From: SG8-41 sp963699525 | GTDB taxonomy: Bacteria; Pseudomonadota; Gammaproteobacteria; Burkholderiales; SG8-41 | Direction of reading: 5' to 3' | Assembly: GCA_963699525.1 (NCBI GenBank) | Contig: CAVOUI010000018.1 | Coordinates: 124,001-188,000, forward strand | Length of the DNA: 64,000 bases | Part shown: one piece after another, positions 54,748-63,374 of the stretch | Numbering within the stretch: position 1 is the first letter of the stretch | How the letters are laid out: each line of letters starts with the position of its first letter | Translations under genes and position numbers: made by a program | The notes under the pieces: generated by a model | The model's input: the letters and a program-made list of their open reading frames with translations, nothing else | Database searches by the model: none | Told to the model about the DNA's origin: nothing

Positions 54748-55455
54748 ATGCTGCCGCTCGTGCTCGACGAGGTCTGCTTCGCCGTCAACGGCGAGGACGA
54801 TCATCGATCGGCGTCTCCATGGAGATCACCGCGGGCCCGCGCACGGTCATCCTCGGGCCCAACGGCGCGGGCAAAAGCGTGCTGATGCGCCTGTGCCACG
54901 GACTGCTCGCGCCCACCTCGGGCAGCATCGCATGGCGCGGGCGCGGGGAACGGGCGGAGCCGGCAGGCGATGGTGTTCCAGCGGCCGGTGATGCTGCGCC
55001 GCTCCGCGCTCGCCAATATCGTGTACGGACTCAGGCTCGCGGCGTGCCGCCACGCGAACGCGAACTGAGCGCGCGCGACGTGCTCGAGGCGGTGGGGCTC
55101 GCGGACATCGCCGAGCCGGCCGGCGCGGGTGCTTTCGGGCGGCGAGCAGCAGCGGCTTGCGCTGGCACGCGCGTGGGCGCTCGGGCCCGAAGTGCTGTTC
55201 CTCGACGAGCCCACGGCGAACCTCGATCCCGGCGCAGTGCGCGACATCGAGACCCTGATCGGACAGATCCGCGCCGGCGGCACCAAGATCGTCATGACGA
55301 CGCACAACCTCGGCCAGGCGAAGCGCCTGGGCGACGAGATCCTGTTTCTCAGCCAGGGGCGCCTGGTGGAACGGACGCCTGTCGGCCAATTTTTTACCAA
55401 ACCGGCGTCGGCGGAAGCCGAGGCCTTTATCAGAGGAGAGCTGCCGTGGAACTGA
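54748..55455 (+). CDS. tupC: Tungstate ABC transporter ATP-binding protein TupC (multiple frameshifts)
   Basis: From ATG 54748: MLPLVLDEVCFAVNG, Walker A VILGPNGAGKSVLMRLCHGL, Q-loop MVFQRPVMLRRSALANIVYGLRL, DVLEAVGLADIAEPAG, signature VLSGGEQQRLALARAWALG, Walker B VLFLDEPTANLD and the H-loop MTTHNLGQA. Parts lie in three frames, with breaks near 54805, 54815, 54950, 55045 and 55128. Reconstructed length is about 235. The last codons overlap the tupA GTG start. Confidence 0.8.
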
Positions 55456-56282
55456 AAACGAGAAGCGCGCTTCAAGTCATGTTGGTGGGCCTGGCGCTGT
55501 GTATGGCGCCGGCGGCAATGGCGCAGAAGTTCATCACGGTCGCCTCGACCACCTCGACCGAGCAGTCGGGGATGTTCAAGCACCTGCTGCCGATTTTCCA
55601 GAAGAAGACGGGAATCGAGGTGCGGGTGGTCGCGCTCGGAACCGGCCAGGCGCTCGACATGGCGCGCCGCGGCGACGCCGACGTGGTGTTCGTTCACGCG
55701 AGGGCGGCGGAGGAAAAATTCATCGCCGAGGGCCACGGCGTGAAACGGCTGCCGGTCATGTACAACGACTTCGTGCTGGTCGGCCCGAAATCCGATCCGG
55801 CGAAAGTCGCCGGCGGCAAGGACATCGTGGACGCGCTGCGCAAGATTCAGGCGCAGGCTGCGCCGTTCGTGTCGCGCGGCGACCGCAGCGGCACGCATAT
55901 GGCGGAGCTCGCGCTGTGGAAGGTGGCTGGAATCGACATCGCCAAGGACAAGGGGCCGTGGTACCGCGATACGGGGCAGGGCATGGGGCCTGCCCTCAAT
56001 ACCGCGTCGTCCATGAACGGCTACATCCTGACCGACCGCGCGACCTGGATCTCGTTCAAGAACCGCGGCGACCTCGCGATCCTCGTCGAGGGCGACAAGC
56101 GCTTGTTCAACCAGTACGGCGTGATCCTGGTGAACCCCGCCAAGCATCCGCACGTGAAGAAGGACCTGGGCCAGGCGTTCATCGACTGGGTGGTCTCGCC
56201 CGATGGGCAGAAGGCGATCGCAGATTACAAGATCGGCGGCGAGCAGCTGTTCTTCCCCAACGCAAACGACAAGGGGGCGTGA
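55446..56282 (+). CDS. tupA: Tungstate-binding periplasmic protein TupA
   Basis: Substrate-binding protein of the Tup system. 278 residues from GTG 55446, inside the tupC tail. A signal peptide (about 1-26, ending AMAQ) is followed by the oxyanion-binding motif VASTTSTEQSGMFKHLLP. Typical TupA segments then occur: FVSRGDRSGTHMAELALWK, WYRDTGQGMGPALNTASSMNGYILTDRATW and VILVNPAKHPHVKKDLGQAFIDWV. The TTST motif separates it from ModA. The gene is intact and its stop overlaps the start of the next gene (TGATGA). Confidence 0.93.
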   Translation: MELKTRSALQVMLVGLALCMAPAAMAQKFITVASTTSTEQSGMFKHLLPIFQKKTGIEVRVVALGTGQALDMARRGDADVVFVHARAAEEKFIAEGHGVKRLPVMYNDFVLVGPKSDPAKVAGGKDIVDALRKIQAQAAPFVSRGDRSGTHMAELALWKVAGIDIAKDKGPWYRDTGQGMGPALNTASSMNGYILTDRATWISFKNRGDLAILVEGDKRLFNQYGVILVNPAKHPHVKKDLGQAFIDWVVSPDGQKAIADYKIGGEQLFFPNANDKGA

Positions 56283-57081
56283 TGATCCGATTCACCGCAG
56301 GTTGCCTGGGAGGGCTGCTACTGGTGGCGTGTGCGACGTTGGCGAGCAGCAGCCGGTCCGGCAATACGCAGCCGGCAGCCTGCGCGTGGCGATGACCGAG
56401 ATCTCTACGGCCTACCAGGCCGCCACGGGCGTCACCGTAGTGATCGAGTTCGGCGCATCTGGCCTGCTGCGCGAGCGCATCGAGAAGGGGGCGCCGGCGG
56501 AGGTCTTCACCTCCGCCGACATGGGCCATCCGCGGCGGCTGCAGCAGGAGGGCCGCTCCGGACCGGTGGTGCTGTTCACGCGAAATCGCTTGTGCGCGCT
56601 GGCATCTCCCAAGGTCGAAGTGACATCGGCCAGCCTCCTCGACGTGCTGCTCGATCCGAAAGTGCGCGTCGGAACTTCGACCCCGAAGAATGACCCATCG
56701 GGCGACTACACGTGGGTGATGTTCGAGAAAGCGGAAACGCTGCGGCCCGGGGCCTACGCCACGCTGAGCGGGAAGGCTCTGAAGCTCGTCGGAGGTGCGG
56801 GCGCCCCGCCGCCGCCGAAGGGCCGTAGTGTCTATTCGATGCTCATGGCGGAAAACCGCGCGGACGTGTTCATAACGTATTGCACCAACGCCGTACTCGC
56901 GCAACGAGAAGTGCCTGGATTGAAGGTGATCCAGCTTCCGGAGGCGCTCGCCGTGGGCGCCGATTACGGCATGACGGTATTGAAGGGTGCCAGTGCTACG
57001 GCCGAGCGCTACGCACAGTTCATCCTTTCGGAACCGGCGCAGAGAATTCTGGCCAAGCACGGCTTCGCTGCCGTGCGCTAA
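56282..57081 (+). CDS. Orphan ModA-like oxyanion-binding protein (one frameshift)
   Basis: The ATG 56282 frame gives a signal peptide (RFTAGCLGGLLLVACATLAS), then shifts near 56360. The mature part reads VRQYAAGSLRVAMTEISTAYQAATG (ModA-like AAGSL binding loop), IEFGASGLLRERIEKGAPAEVFTSADMGHPRRL and SGDYTWVMFEKAE, ending SEPAQRILAKHGFAAV. It differs clearly from the second ModA at 61884. No permease of its own follows; Mop and a MOT1-type permease do. Whether it lends substrate to TupBC or signals to a regulator is unknown. Confidence 0.83.
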
Positions 57082-57091
57082 TGGAGGTGTT

Positions 57092-57301
57092 ATGAAGCTC
57101 AGTGCTCGAAATGTTCTGAAGGGCAAGATCGTGAACGTCACCAAGGGGCAAACAACAGCGCACGTCAAAATCGAGATCGCGGCGGGCGCGATCGTCACCG
57201 CATCGATCACGAACGAGGCGGTGGACGAGTTAAAGCTCAAGGCGGGAGATGCGGCGTATGCCGTGATCAAGGCGTCGGACGTGATGGTTGCGCGCGACTG
57301 A
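57092..57301 (+). CDS. mop: Molybdopterin/molybdate-binding protein Mop (single TOBE domain)
   Basis: A 69-residue TOBE-domain protein: MKLSARNVLKGKIVNVTKGQTTAHVKI ... ITNEAVDELKLKAGDAAYAVIKASDVMVA. Mop-type molbindins form hexamers that store molybdate or tungstate in the cytoplasm. GGAGGT lies 5 bp before the ATG. It sits between the ModA-like gene and the MOT1-type permease. Confidence 0.95.
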   Translation: MKLSARNVLKGKIVNVTKGQTTAHVKIEIAAGAIVTASITNEAVDELKLKAGDAAYAVIKASDVMVARD

Positions 57302-57324
57302 ACGGAGGGATAGGCTTCACGCGC

Positions 57325-58512
57325 ATGAATTCGCCTGTGCCGTCAGGCACTTCGGAAGCAGCCGCCGCGTCCGCCGGCAGCGCGGCGCTGCGCTTCGACC
57401 GGCGGGAGTGGGCCGGGGCGTTCGGCGACCTCGGCACGCTCGTCCCGTTCCTGCTCGCCTACGTCACCGTAGTCGGCGTAGAGCCGGCCGGTATGCTGCT
57501 TGCGTTCGGTGTTGCGCTTGTTGCCGCGGGTGCGTACTACCGGACTCCGTTCCCGGTGCAGCCGATGAAGGCCATTGGGGCGATCGCCATCACCGGGGCC
57601 GCGCAGACCGCGGTGGTCACGCCCCAGGCGGTGGCGGTGGCCGCGCTCGTCACCGGCGTGATCTGGCTGGTGCTGGGCCTGACCGGGACCGCCGAGCGGG
57701 TCGCGCGGTGGGTGGGGCGCCCCGTCACCCTCGGAATCGTCCTTGGCCTGGGCATCGCATTCATGCTGGACGGTACGCGCATGATGTCTACGGGAATCTG
57801 GCTGGCGGCGCCGCTGTTGCTCGCCACGATTCTTCTCCTGTCGAATCGCGCCTTGCTCGCGATGGTCCTGATCCTCGCGGCGGGTGCGGCTTGGGCCGTG
57901 CTGACCGAGCCCGCGGTGGCAGGCGCTCTGGCAGGGGTGGAACCGGGGTTCAAGGCGCCCGTCTGGCCCTTTCATGCGCTGACTTGGGAGGCCGTATTCG
58001 TTGGCGTGGTGCTGCTGGCTCTGCCGCAGGTTCCGCTTACTCTCGGCAACGCGGTAATCGCCCCGGTCGAGTTCAACAACCGCGAGTTCCCCGCCCGGCC
58101 CACGAGCGAGCGCCAGGTCGCCGTTTCGACCGGCGTGATGAACACGCTGGGAAGCCTGATCGGGGCGGTGCCAATGTGCCACGGCGCGGGCGGAATGGCG
58201 GCGCAAGTGAGCTTCGGCGCGAGGAGCGGCGGTGCGCCCGTCATACTCGGTGCGCTGTTGATCGTGCTGGCACTGGCGTTCAGCGAGTCGGTCGCGATCC
58301 TGCTGCGGCTGTTCCCGCAGCCGGCGCTGGGCGTGATGCTCTTCCTCGCAGGCGTCCAGCTTGCACTCGGCTCCTGCGATTTTTCGAAGGACAAGGGCGA
58401 ACGGTTCGTCACGCTGGGCACCGCGGCGTTGTCGATCTGGAACGTTGGTATCGCGTTCGTGTTCGGCATCGCGGTGCTGTGGATCGTCCGCCGCGGCTGG
58501 CTGCGGCTGTGA
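57325..58512 (+). CDS. MOT1-type molybdate (sulfate-family) membrane transporter
   Basis: 395 residues with about ten to eleven membrane helices. Family motifs are EWAGAFGDLGTLVPFLLAYV near the N-terminus, TPFPVQPMKAIGAIAIT, and PMCHGAGGMAAQVSFGARSGG with NTLGSLIGAVPMCHG just before it. These match the putative sulfate/molybdate transporter (MFS_MOT1) family, whose eukaryotic members are high-affinity molybdate carriers. Context with Mop and Mod/Tup genes favours molybdate. The frame is intact. Confidence 0.9.
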   Translation: MNSPVPSGTSEAAAASAGSAALRFDRREWAGAFGDLGTLVPFLLAYVTVVGVEPAGMLLAFGVALVAAGAYYRTPFPVQPMKAIGAIAITGAAQTAVVTPQAVAVAALVTGVIWLVLGLTGTAERVARWVGRPVTLGIVLGLGIAFMLDGTRMMSTGIWLAAPLLLATILLLSNRALLAMVLILAAGAAWAVLTEPAVAGALAGVEPGFKAPVWPFHALTWEAVFVGVVLLALPQVPLTLGNAVIAPVEFNNREFPARPTSERQVAVSTGVMNTLGSLIGAVPMCHGAGGMAAQVSFGARSGGAPVILGALLIVLALAFSESVAILLRLFPQPALGVMLFLAGVQLALGSCDFSKDKGERFVTLGTAALSIWNVGIAFVFGIAVLWIVRRGWLRL

Positions 58513-58536
58513 AACACCTCGTCCCCCGCACGTGAC

Positions 58537-59580
58537 GTGAGACGCCGCAATTTCCTGGCCGCTGCGGCTGTCGCGGGGCTCGTCCCGCGTGCGGTCCGGG
58601 CGCAGGGCAGCCGCGTGGTCGTGGATGCCGCGGAACGCCGCGTGGAGATTCCGGCTCGCGTCGAGCGCATTTACGCGGCGGGCCCCCCGGCTTCCATCCT
58701 CGTATTCGCGATTGCACCCGACAAGCTGATCGGTTGGACATCGGCGTGGCGTGCCGCCGAGCGGCCGTTCATCGCGCAGCGTTATGCCGACCTGCCGACG
58801 CTGGGGCGCCTCACCGGGCGCGGCAACACGGCGAACGTCGAGGTCGTCCTGCAGGCGAAGCCCGATTTCATCGTTGACTACGGCACGGTAAGCCCGACGC
58901 TCGCGTCCCTCGCAGACCGGGTGCAGGCCCAAACGGGCATACCTTATGTCCTGCTGGATGGCGATTTCGATCGCATGGGTGAGGCGATCCTGCAGGTGGG
59001 ACGAATCGCCAACGAGGAGAAGCGGGCGGAATCACTGGCGCGTTATGCGCAGGAAACGGTTTCCGAGATCAAGCAGCGGGTCGCGAAGATCCCGGCGAAT
59101 CGGAGGCCGCGGATCTATTACGGGCGCGGTCCGCAGGGGTTGAACACCGGCCTTGCGGGCTCGATCAGCGCCGAGTTCATCGAGCAGTTGGGAGCCATCA
59201 ACGTCGCTGCCGAATTAGGGAAGGGAGGCCTGGTGCAGGTCTCGGTCGAGCAGGTGCTGCGCTGGAACCCCGACATCGTCGTCACCATCGACCCCAACTT
59301 CTACGCCCTCGCGCGCGCCCACCCCACGTGGCGCGAGGTGCCCGCGATCAAGGCGGGGCGTTTCTATCTCGCGCCCAACCTTCCATTCGGCTGGATCGAT
59401 TTCCCCCCGTCGGTGAACCGCCTGATCGGCCTGCGCTGGCTCGCGCGCATCCTGTATCCTGAGGCTTTCCCGGAAGACCTGCGGCCGATCGTGCGCGACT
59501 TCTATTCGCGCTGCTACCACCAGACGCCGAGCGAGGCGCAGCTCGACCAGTTGCTGGGCCCATCCACGCCGCCGGCATGA
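58537..59580 (+). CDS. BtuF/FepB-type ABC substrate-binding protein, possibly MolA-like
   Basis: 347 residues from GTG 58537, with a Tat-like signal (MRRRNFLAAAAVAGLVPRAVRA). The fold is that of cluster-A metal-chelate binding proteins: VVVDAAERRVEIPARVERIYAAGPPASILVFAI, NVEVVLQAKPDFIVDYG and VSVEQVLRWNPDIVVTID. Such proteins usually bring haem, B12 or siderophores, but Haemophilus MolA of the same fold binds molybdate and tungstate. Placement within a Mo/W island makes that the leading inference, unproven. The stop overlaps the permease start. Confidence 0.85.
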   Translation: MRRRNFLAAAAVAGLVPRAVRAQGSRVVVDAAERRVEIPARVERIYAAGPPASILVFAIAPDKLIGWTSAWRAAERPFIAQRYADLPTLGRLTGRGNTANVEVVLQAKPDFIVDYGTVSPTLASLADRVQAQTGIPYVLLDGDFDRMGEAILQVGRIANEEKRAESLARYAQETVSEIKQRVAKIPANRRPRIYYGRGPQGLNTGLAGSISAEFIEQLGAINVAAELGKGGLVQVSVEQVLRWNPDIVVTIDPNFYALARAHPTWREVPAIKAGRFYLAPNLPFGWIDFPPSVNRLIGLRWLARILYPEAFPEDLRPIVRDFYSRCYHQTPSEAQLDQLLGPSTPPA

Positions 59581-60595
59581 CCCCCGCGCGCGTTCCGGCC
59601 GCACTGCTGGGCGCCTGCGCCGCGCTCGTGCTGCTGGTCGTCGTGGCCTTCGCGGTCGGCCGTTTCCCGGTTTCGGCGGGCGACCTGGCGAATATCCTGT
59701 GGGCGCACCTCACCGGCGAGCGAGCACGGCCTCGACCCGACGATCGAGACGGTGGTGCTTCAGGATCCGCGGGCCGCGGGTCGCGGCCGCACTCCTGATC
59801 GGCGCGGCGCTGGCGGCGGCGGGCGCCGCGTACCAGAACATGTTCCGCAACCCGCTTGTCTCCCCTGACATTCTTGGCGTGTCCGCGGGCGCCGCAGTGG
59901 GTGCGGTGCTCGGCATATTCCTGTCGCTCAACGTGATCATGATCCAGAGCCTGGCCTTCGCGTTTGGCCTGGGCGCGGTCGGGCTGGTCTACGTTACAGC
60001 CAACGCAGTGCGCGGCCATGATCCGCTGCTGGTGCTCGTGCTCGCGGGAGTCGTCGTCGGCTCGCTGCTGGGCGCGTGCGTCGCGCTGATGAAATATCTC
60101 GCCGACCCCTACAACCAGCTGCCGGCGATCACCTTCTGGCTGCTGGGCAGTCTCGCCTCGGCGACACCGGACGACGTCTGGTCCACACTCCCGCTCATGC
60201 TGCTGGGACTCGTTCCGATGTGGCTGCTGCGCTGGCGCATCAACCTGCTGTCCCTGGATGACGAGGAGGCGCGGGCGCTCGGGGTGGAAACGGGGCGCAT
60301 ACGTTTGGTTGTGATCGCGGCGGCAACGCTGATGACGTCGGCGGCGGTGGCGATCTCGGGCGTCATCGGCTGGATCGGGCTCGTGATCCCCCATTTCGCG
60401 CGCCTGCTGGTGGGACCGGATTTCAGCCGGCTGCTGCCGACCTCGATCCTGCTGGGCGCCGGCTTCCTGCTCGGCGTGGACACGCTGGCGCGCACGGTCG
60501 CCCGCATCGAGATCCCGCTGGGTGTTCTGACGGCTTTCGTCGGGACGCCGCTGTTCCTTTGGCAGCTCGCGACCGCGCGCAGGGGCTGGCAATGA
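59577..60595 (+). CDS. FecCD-family ABC permease (frameshifted; MolB/BtuC-like)
   Basis: The N-terminal helix (LLGACAALVLLVVVAFAVGRFPVS) starts at ATG 59577. After breaks near 59720 and 59765 the protein continues with IRGPRVAAALLIGAALAAAGAAYQNMFRNPLVSPDILGVSAGAAVGAVLGI, the FecCD hallmark, then WLLGSLASATPDDVW, ALGVETGRIRLVVIAAATLMTSAAVAISGVIGWIGLVIPHFARLLVG. About ten helices in all and some 338 residues. It lies between its binding protein and ATPase, overlapping both by ATGA. Confidence 0.88.
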
Positions 60596-61392
60596 AGCTG
60601 GAAGCGAGCCACCTCGACTTCGGCTACCGGGGAAAACGCGTCGGCAGCGACGTATCGGTGGCGGTGGGAGCGGGAGAAGTGCTGTGCCTCCTGGGCCCGA
60701 ACGGGAGCGGCAAGACCACGCTGTTCAAGACGCTGCTGGGACTGCTGCCGGCGCAGGGCGGCGCGGTGCTGATCGACGGCGTGGATGCGAGAGAGCGCGC
60801 GCGCGACGAGATTGCGCGGCTCGTGAGCTACGTGCCGCAGGCGCACGCGGCCTTCTTCCCGTTCACGGTGCGGGAGGTCGTGCTGATGGGACGCACGGCG
60901 CATCTCGGCCTCTTCTCCTCGCCGTCGCACCGGGACCGGGACGCGGCGCAGGCCGCCATCGAGCGCATGAGGCTCGCGCCCCTCGCCGAGTCGATCTACA
61001 CCCGCATATCGGGCGGCGAGCGCCAGCTCACCCTGATCGCCCGGGCCCTTGCGCAGGAAGCGCGTCTCATCGTCATGGACGAGCCGACCGCCAACCTGGA
61101 TTTCGGCAACCAGGTGAGGGTGCTCGAGCACATCCGGGGGCTCGCCGCCTCGGGAATCGGGGTGCTGCTCTCGACCCACGACCCGGACCACGCGTTCATC
61201 TGCGCGGACCGGGTCGCTATGCTGCACGATGGACGTCTCGCGCGGCTCGGCACCGCTGCGGCGACCATCACGCCCGACAGCCTGAGAGAAATCTACGGCG
61301 TCGAGGTGGCCGTCGTCCGCGTGCCGGTGGGTGAAGGCGTGGAACGGCCGGTCTGCATCCCGGGCGGAGCGCTTTCCGGGGTGCGGCATTGA
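60592..61392 (+). CDS. FecE/BtuD-type ABC ATP-binding protein
   Basis: 266 residues with Walker A LLGPNGSGKTTLF, Q-loop VSYVPQAHAAFFPFTVREVVLMGR, signature ISGGERQLTLIARALAQ (Ile for the usual Leu), Walker B LIVMDEPTANLD and H-loop LSTHDPDHAF. It closes the FecBCD/MolABC-type operon. ATG 60592 overlaps the permease stop. The frame is intact. Confidence 0.93.
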   Translation: MKLEASHLDFGYRGKRVGSDVSVAVGAGEVLCLLGPNGSGKTTLFKTLLGLLPAQGGAVLIDGVDARERARDEIARLVSYVPQAHAAFFPFTVREVVLMGRTAHLGLFSSPSHRDRDAAQAAIERMRLAPLAESIYTRISGGERQLTLIARALAQEARLIVMDEPTANLDFGNQVRVLEHIRGLAASGIGVLLSTHDPDHAFICADRVAMLHDGRLARLGTAAATITPDSLREIYGVEVAVVRVPVGEGVERPVCIPGGALSGVRH

Positions 61393-61410
61393 AGCGTGGG
61401 TAGAATGTAG

Positions 61411-61432
61411 AGCCTACTATTGAGATAGGCTC
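61411..61432 (+). promoter_or_regulatory. Inverted repeat before the second ModE-like gene
   Basis: AGCCTA and TAGGCT are perfect inverted 6-mers with nine bases between, ending 6 bp before ATG 61437, where they would cover the ribosome-binding region. It may be an autoregulatory operator. The right part recurs at 13824-13838 (14 of 15 bases). Confidence 0.45.
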
Positions 61433-61436
61433 TTGC

Positions 61437-61808
61437 ATGGCGCGCTACCCGGGACTGACGCTCCGCATCCTCGCCGACAAGCAACCGGCGATGGGGCCGG
61501 GAAAGGCGCGGCTCGTCGCCGCGATCGGTGCCACGGGTTCGATATCCGCCGCGGCTCGGTCGATGGGCATGTCGTACCGTCGCGCCTGGCAGCTCGTGGA
61601 GGCACTCAACGAGAGCTTCAGTCAGCCGGTCGTGCTGACCGCGACCGGCGGCAGGCGCGGGGGCGGCGCGAGCGTGACGCCATTCGGGCGCCAGCTGATC
61701 CGGCGCTATCGCGCGATGGAAGACAAGGCTTCGGCCGCGATCGTGAATGATTTGCGGCTCTTCACTCGTCTCATGAAACGGCAGGCGGGCGCTCGGGGCG
61801 CCCGCTAG
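61437..61808 (+). CDS. ModE-like winged-helix regulator, DNA-binding domain only
   Basis: 123 residues: LTLRILADKQPAMGPGKARLVAAIGATGSISAAARSMGMSYRRAWQLVEALNESF (ModE/LysR-type HTH), VTPFGRQLIRRYRAMEDKA and a basic C-terminus. It lacks the TOBE domains with which E. coli ModE senses molybdate, so ligand sensing must occur elsewhere, perhaps through Mop. It is followed 75 bp later by the modABC operon and its ModE-type box. Confidence 0.88.
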   Translation: MARYPGLTLRILADKQPAMGPGKARLVAAIGATGSISAAARSMGMSYRRAWQLVEALNESFSQPVVLTATGGRRGGGASVTPFGRQLIRRYRAMEDKASAAIVNDLRLFTRLMKRQAGARGAR

Positions 61809-61848
61809 TCTCCCTGAATTTGCGCGGTTGAGGCGTTGCACGAACTTG

Positions 61849-61872
61849 CGTTATATTCCATGGAACATAGCG
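61849..61872 (+). promoter_or_regulatory. ModE-type operator upstream of modABC
   Basis: CGTTATATT (61849-61857) and AACATAGCG (61864-61872) form an imperfect palindrome around CCATGG, close to the E. coli ModE half-site pattern CGTTATATA/TATATAACG. It lies 11 bp before the modA ATG, where a bound repressor would shut off expression when molybdate is plentiful. Confidence 0.7.
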
Positions 61873-61883
61873 AAGGAAACCTA

Positions 61884-62657
61884 ATGACACGGGCGTGCAT
61901 TCTCGCCGGGCTCTTGATGGGTGCTGTCTTCCCGGCGTCCCCGGTATCGGCGCAATCGCGTGCCGATGTGACGATCTATGCGGCGGCGAGCCTGCGGGAT
62001 GCGCTCGATGAGCTGGCGCGCGAATACGAGAGGCAGGGCAGGGGCAAGGCCGCGATTTCCTACGCGGGCAGCCCGATGCTGGCGCGCCAGATCGAGAAAG
62101 GGGCCCCGGCGGACCTGTTCATATCCGCCGACACGGACTGGATGGACTACATGGCGGTGCGCGGACTGATCCGGATCGAGACGAGGGTGAACCTGTTGTC
62201 CAACCGCCTGGTGCTGATCGCTCCGGCCGATAGCCGGGTACAGCTGACGATCAGCCGCGGGTTCCCGCTGGCCGCGCTGCTCGGCGACCGGCGCCTCGCG
62301 ATGGCCGATCCCGACAGCGTGCCGGCAGGCAAGTACGGCCGGACGGCGCTCGAAGGCTTGGGCGTTTGGAACGAGGTCGCGTCGAAAGTCGCTCGAGCCG
62401 AAAACGTGCGCGCGGCGCTCGCCCTGGTGGCCCGTGCGGAGACGCCTTTCGGCATCGTCTACCGCACCGACGCGCTCGCGGAGCCTAGAGTCCGTATCGT
62501 TGGCGAGTTCGCGCGCAGCCTGCATCCGGAAATCGTATATCCGGCAGCCATCGTCGCGAGCAGCCGGTCGAAGATTGCCTACGAGTACTTGCGCTATCTG
62601 CGCTCGCACGCCGCGCTTGCCGTCTGGCAGCGGCACGGCTTCGGGCCGGGGAGCTGA
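61884..62657 (+). CDS. modA: Molybdate ABC transporter substrate-binding protein ModA
   Basis: 257 residues from ATG 61884, with a signal peptide (about 1-24, ending VSAQ). ModA features are VTIYAAASLRDALDELAREYE (oxyanion-binding Ser), ISYAGSPMLARQIEKGAPADLFISADTDWMDYM, LAMADPDSVPAGKYGRTALEGLG and the late VYRTDALAEPRVRIVGEF. ATG 61884 is preferred to 61836 because it begins the signal peptide directly; the longer form would run across the operator. The frame is intact. Confidence 0.95.
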   Translation: MTRACILAGLLMGAVFPASPVSAQSRADVTIYAAASLRDALDELAREYERQGRGKAAISYAGSPMLARQIEKGAPADLFISADTDWMDYMAVRGLIRIETRVNLLSNRLVLIAPADSRVQLTISRGFPLAALLGDRRLAMADPDSVPAGKYGRTALEGLGVWNEVASKVARAENVRAALALVARAETPFGIVYRTDALAEPRVRIVGEFARSLHPEIVYPAAIVASSRSKIAYEYLRYLRSHAALAVWQRHGFGPGS

Positions 62658-62660
62658 GCG

Positions 62661-63374
62661 TTGCCGCTCCTGTCATCGCCCGAGCTCGACATCATCCTGT
62701 TGAGCCTCAAGGTCGCGCTGTGGAGCGTGCTCGCGAGCCTGCCGTTCGCCCTCGCTATCGCACATCTGCTCGCGCGCCGCGATTTTCCCGGAAAGAGCCT
62801 GCTCGATGCGATCGTGCATCTTCCGCTGGTGCTGCCGCCGGTGGTGGTCGGCTACTTCCTGCTGGTCCTGCTCGGACGCAGCGGCCCGGTCGGCGCCTGG
62901 CTCGAGAACTGGTTTGGCATCGTCGTCGCATTCAACTGGCGCGGCGCGGCAATCGCGTGCGCGGTGATGGGTTTCCCGCTGATGGTGCGCGCGATGCGCC
63001 TTTCGATCGAGGCGATCGATCCCAAGCTCGAAGCGGCGGCGGCGACCCTCGGCGCGGGCCGCGCCGGGACATTCCTCGTGGTGACGCTGCCGCTCGCCCT
63101 GCCGGGGATCGTGACCGGCGTGCTCCTCTCGTTCGCGCGGAGCCTCGGTGAGTTCGGCGCGACGATTACCTTCGTATCGAATATCCCCGGGGAAACGCAG
63201 ACGCTTCCGCTTGCCATCTACGCTCTGACCCAGGTGCCCGGCGGCGACGCGGCGGCGCTGCGGCTGTGCGTGATCTCGATTGTCCTGTCGCTCGCGGCAT
63301 TGCTCGTTTCGGAGGCATTGGTGCAGCGGGCGAGTCGGCGCGCCCTCGGTTATGACGCTCTCGGTAGCCGTTGA
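62661..63374 (+). CDS. modB: Molybdate ABC transporter permease ModB
   Basis: 237 residues with five or six membrane helices: ELDIILLSLKVALWSVLASLPFALAIAHLLAR, LDAIVHLPLVLPPVVVGYFLLVLLG and GAAIACAVMGFPLMVRAMRLSIEAIDPKLEAAAATLGAGRAGTFLVVTLPLALPGIVTG (EAA loop), then ARSLGEFGATITFVSNIPGETQTLPLAIY. The start is TTG 62661, 3 bp after the modA stop. Its last codons overlap modC. Confidence 0.95.
   Translation: MPLLSSPELDIILLSLKVALWSVLASLPFALAIAHLLARRDFPGKSLLDAIVHLPLVLPPVVVGYFLLVLLGRSGPVGAWLENWFGIVVAFNWRGAAIACAVMGFPLMVRAMRLSIEAIDPKLEAAAATLGAGRAGTFLVVTLPLALPGIVTGVLLSFARSLGEFGATITFVSNIPGETQTLPLAIYALTQVPGGDAAALRLCVISIVLSLAALLVSEALVQRASRRALGYDALGSR

Noticed and set aside
52862..55455. Degenerating tup locus as a real pseudogene cluster
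   Set aside because: No internal stops beyond those caused by shifts, conserved motifs throughout, intact tupA directly downstream, and similar breaks in essential genes elsewhere in the window.
57288..58535. 415-codon plus-strand frame overlapping the MOT1-type permease
   Set aside because: Arg/Gly-rich shadow; the 57325 frame has the membrane helices and family motifs.
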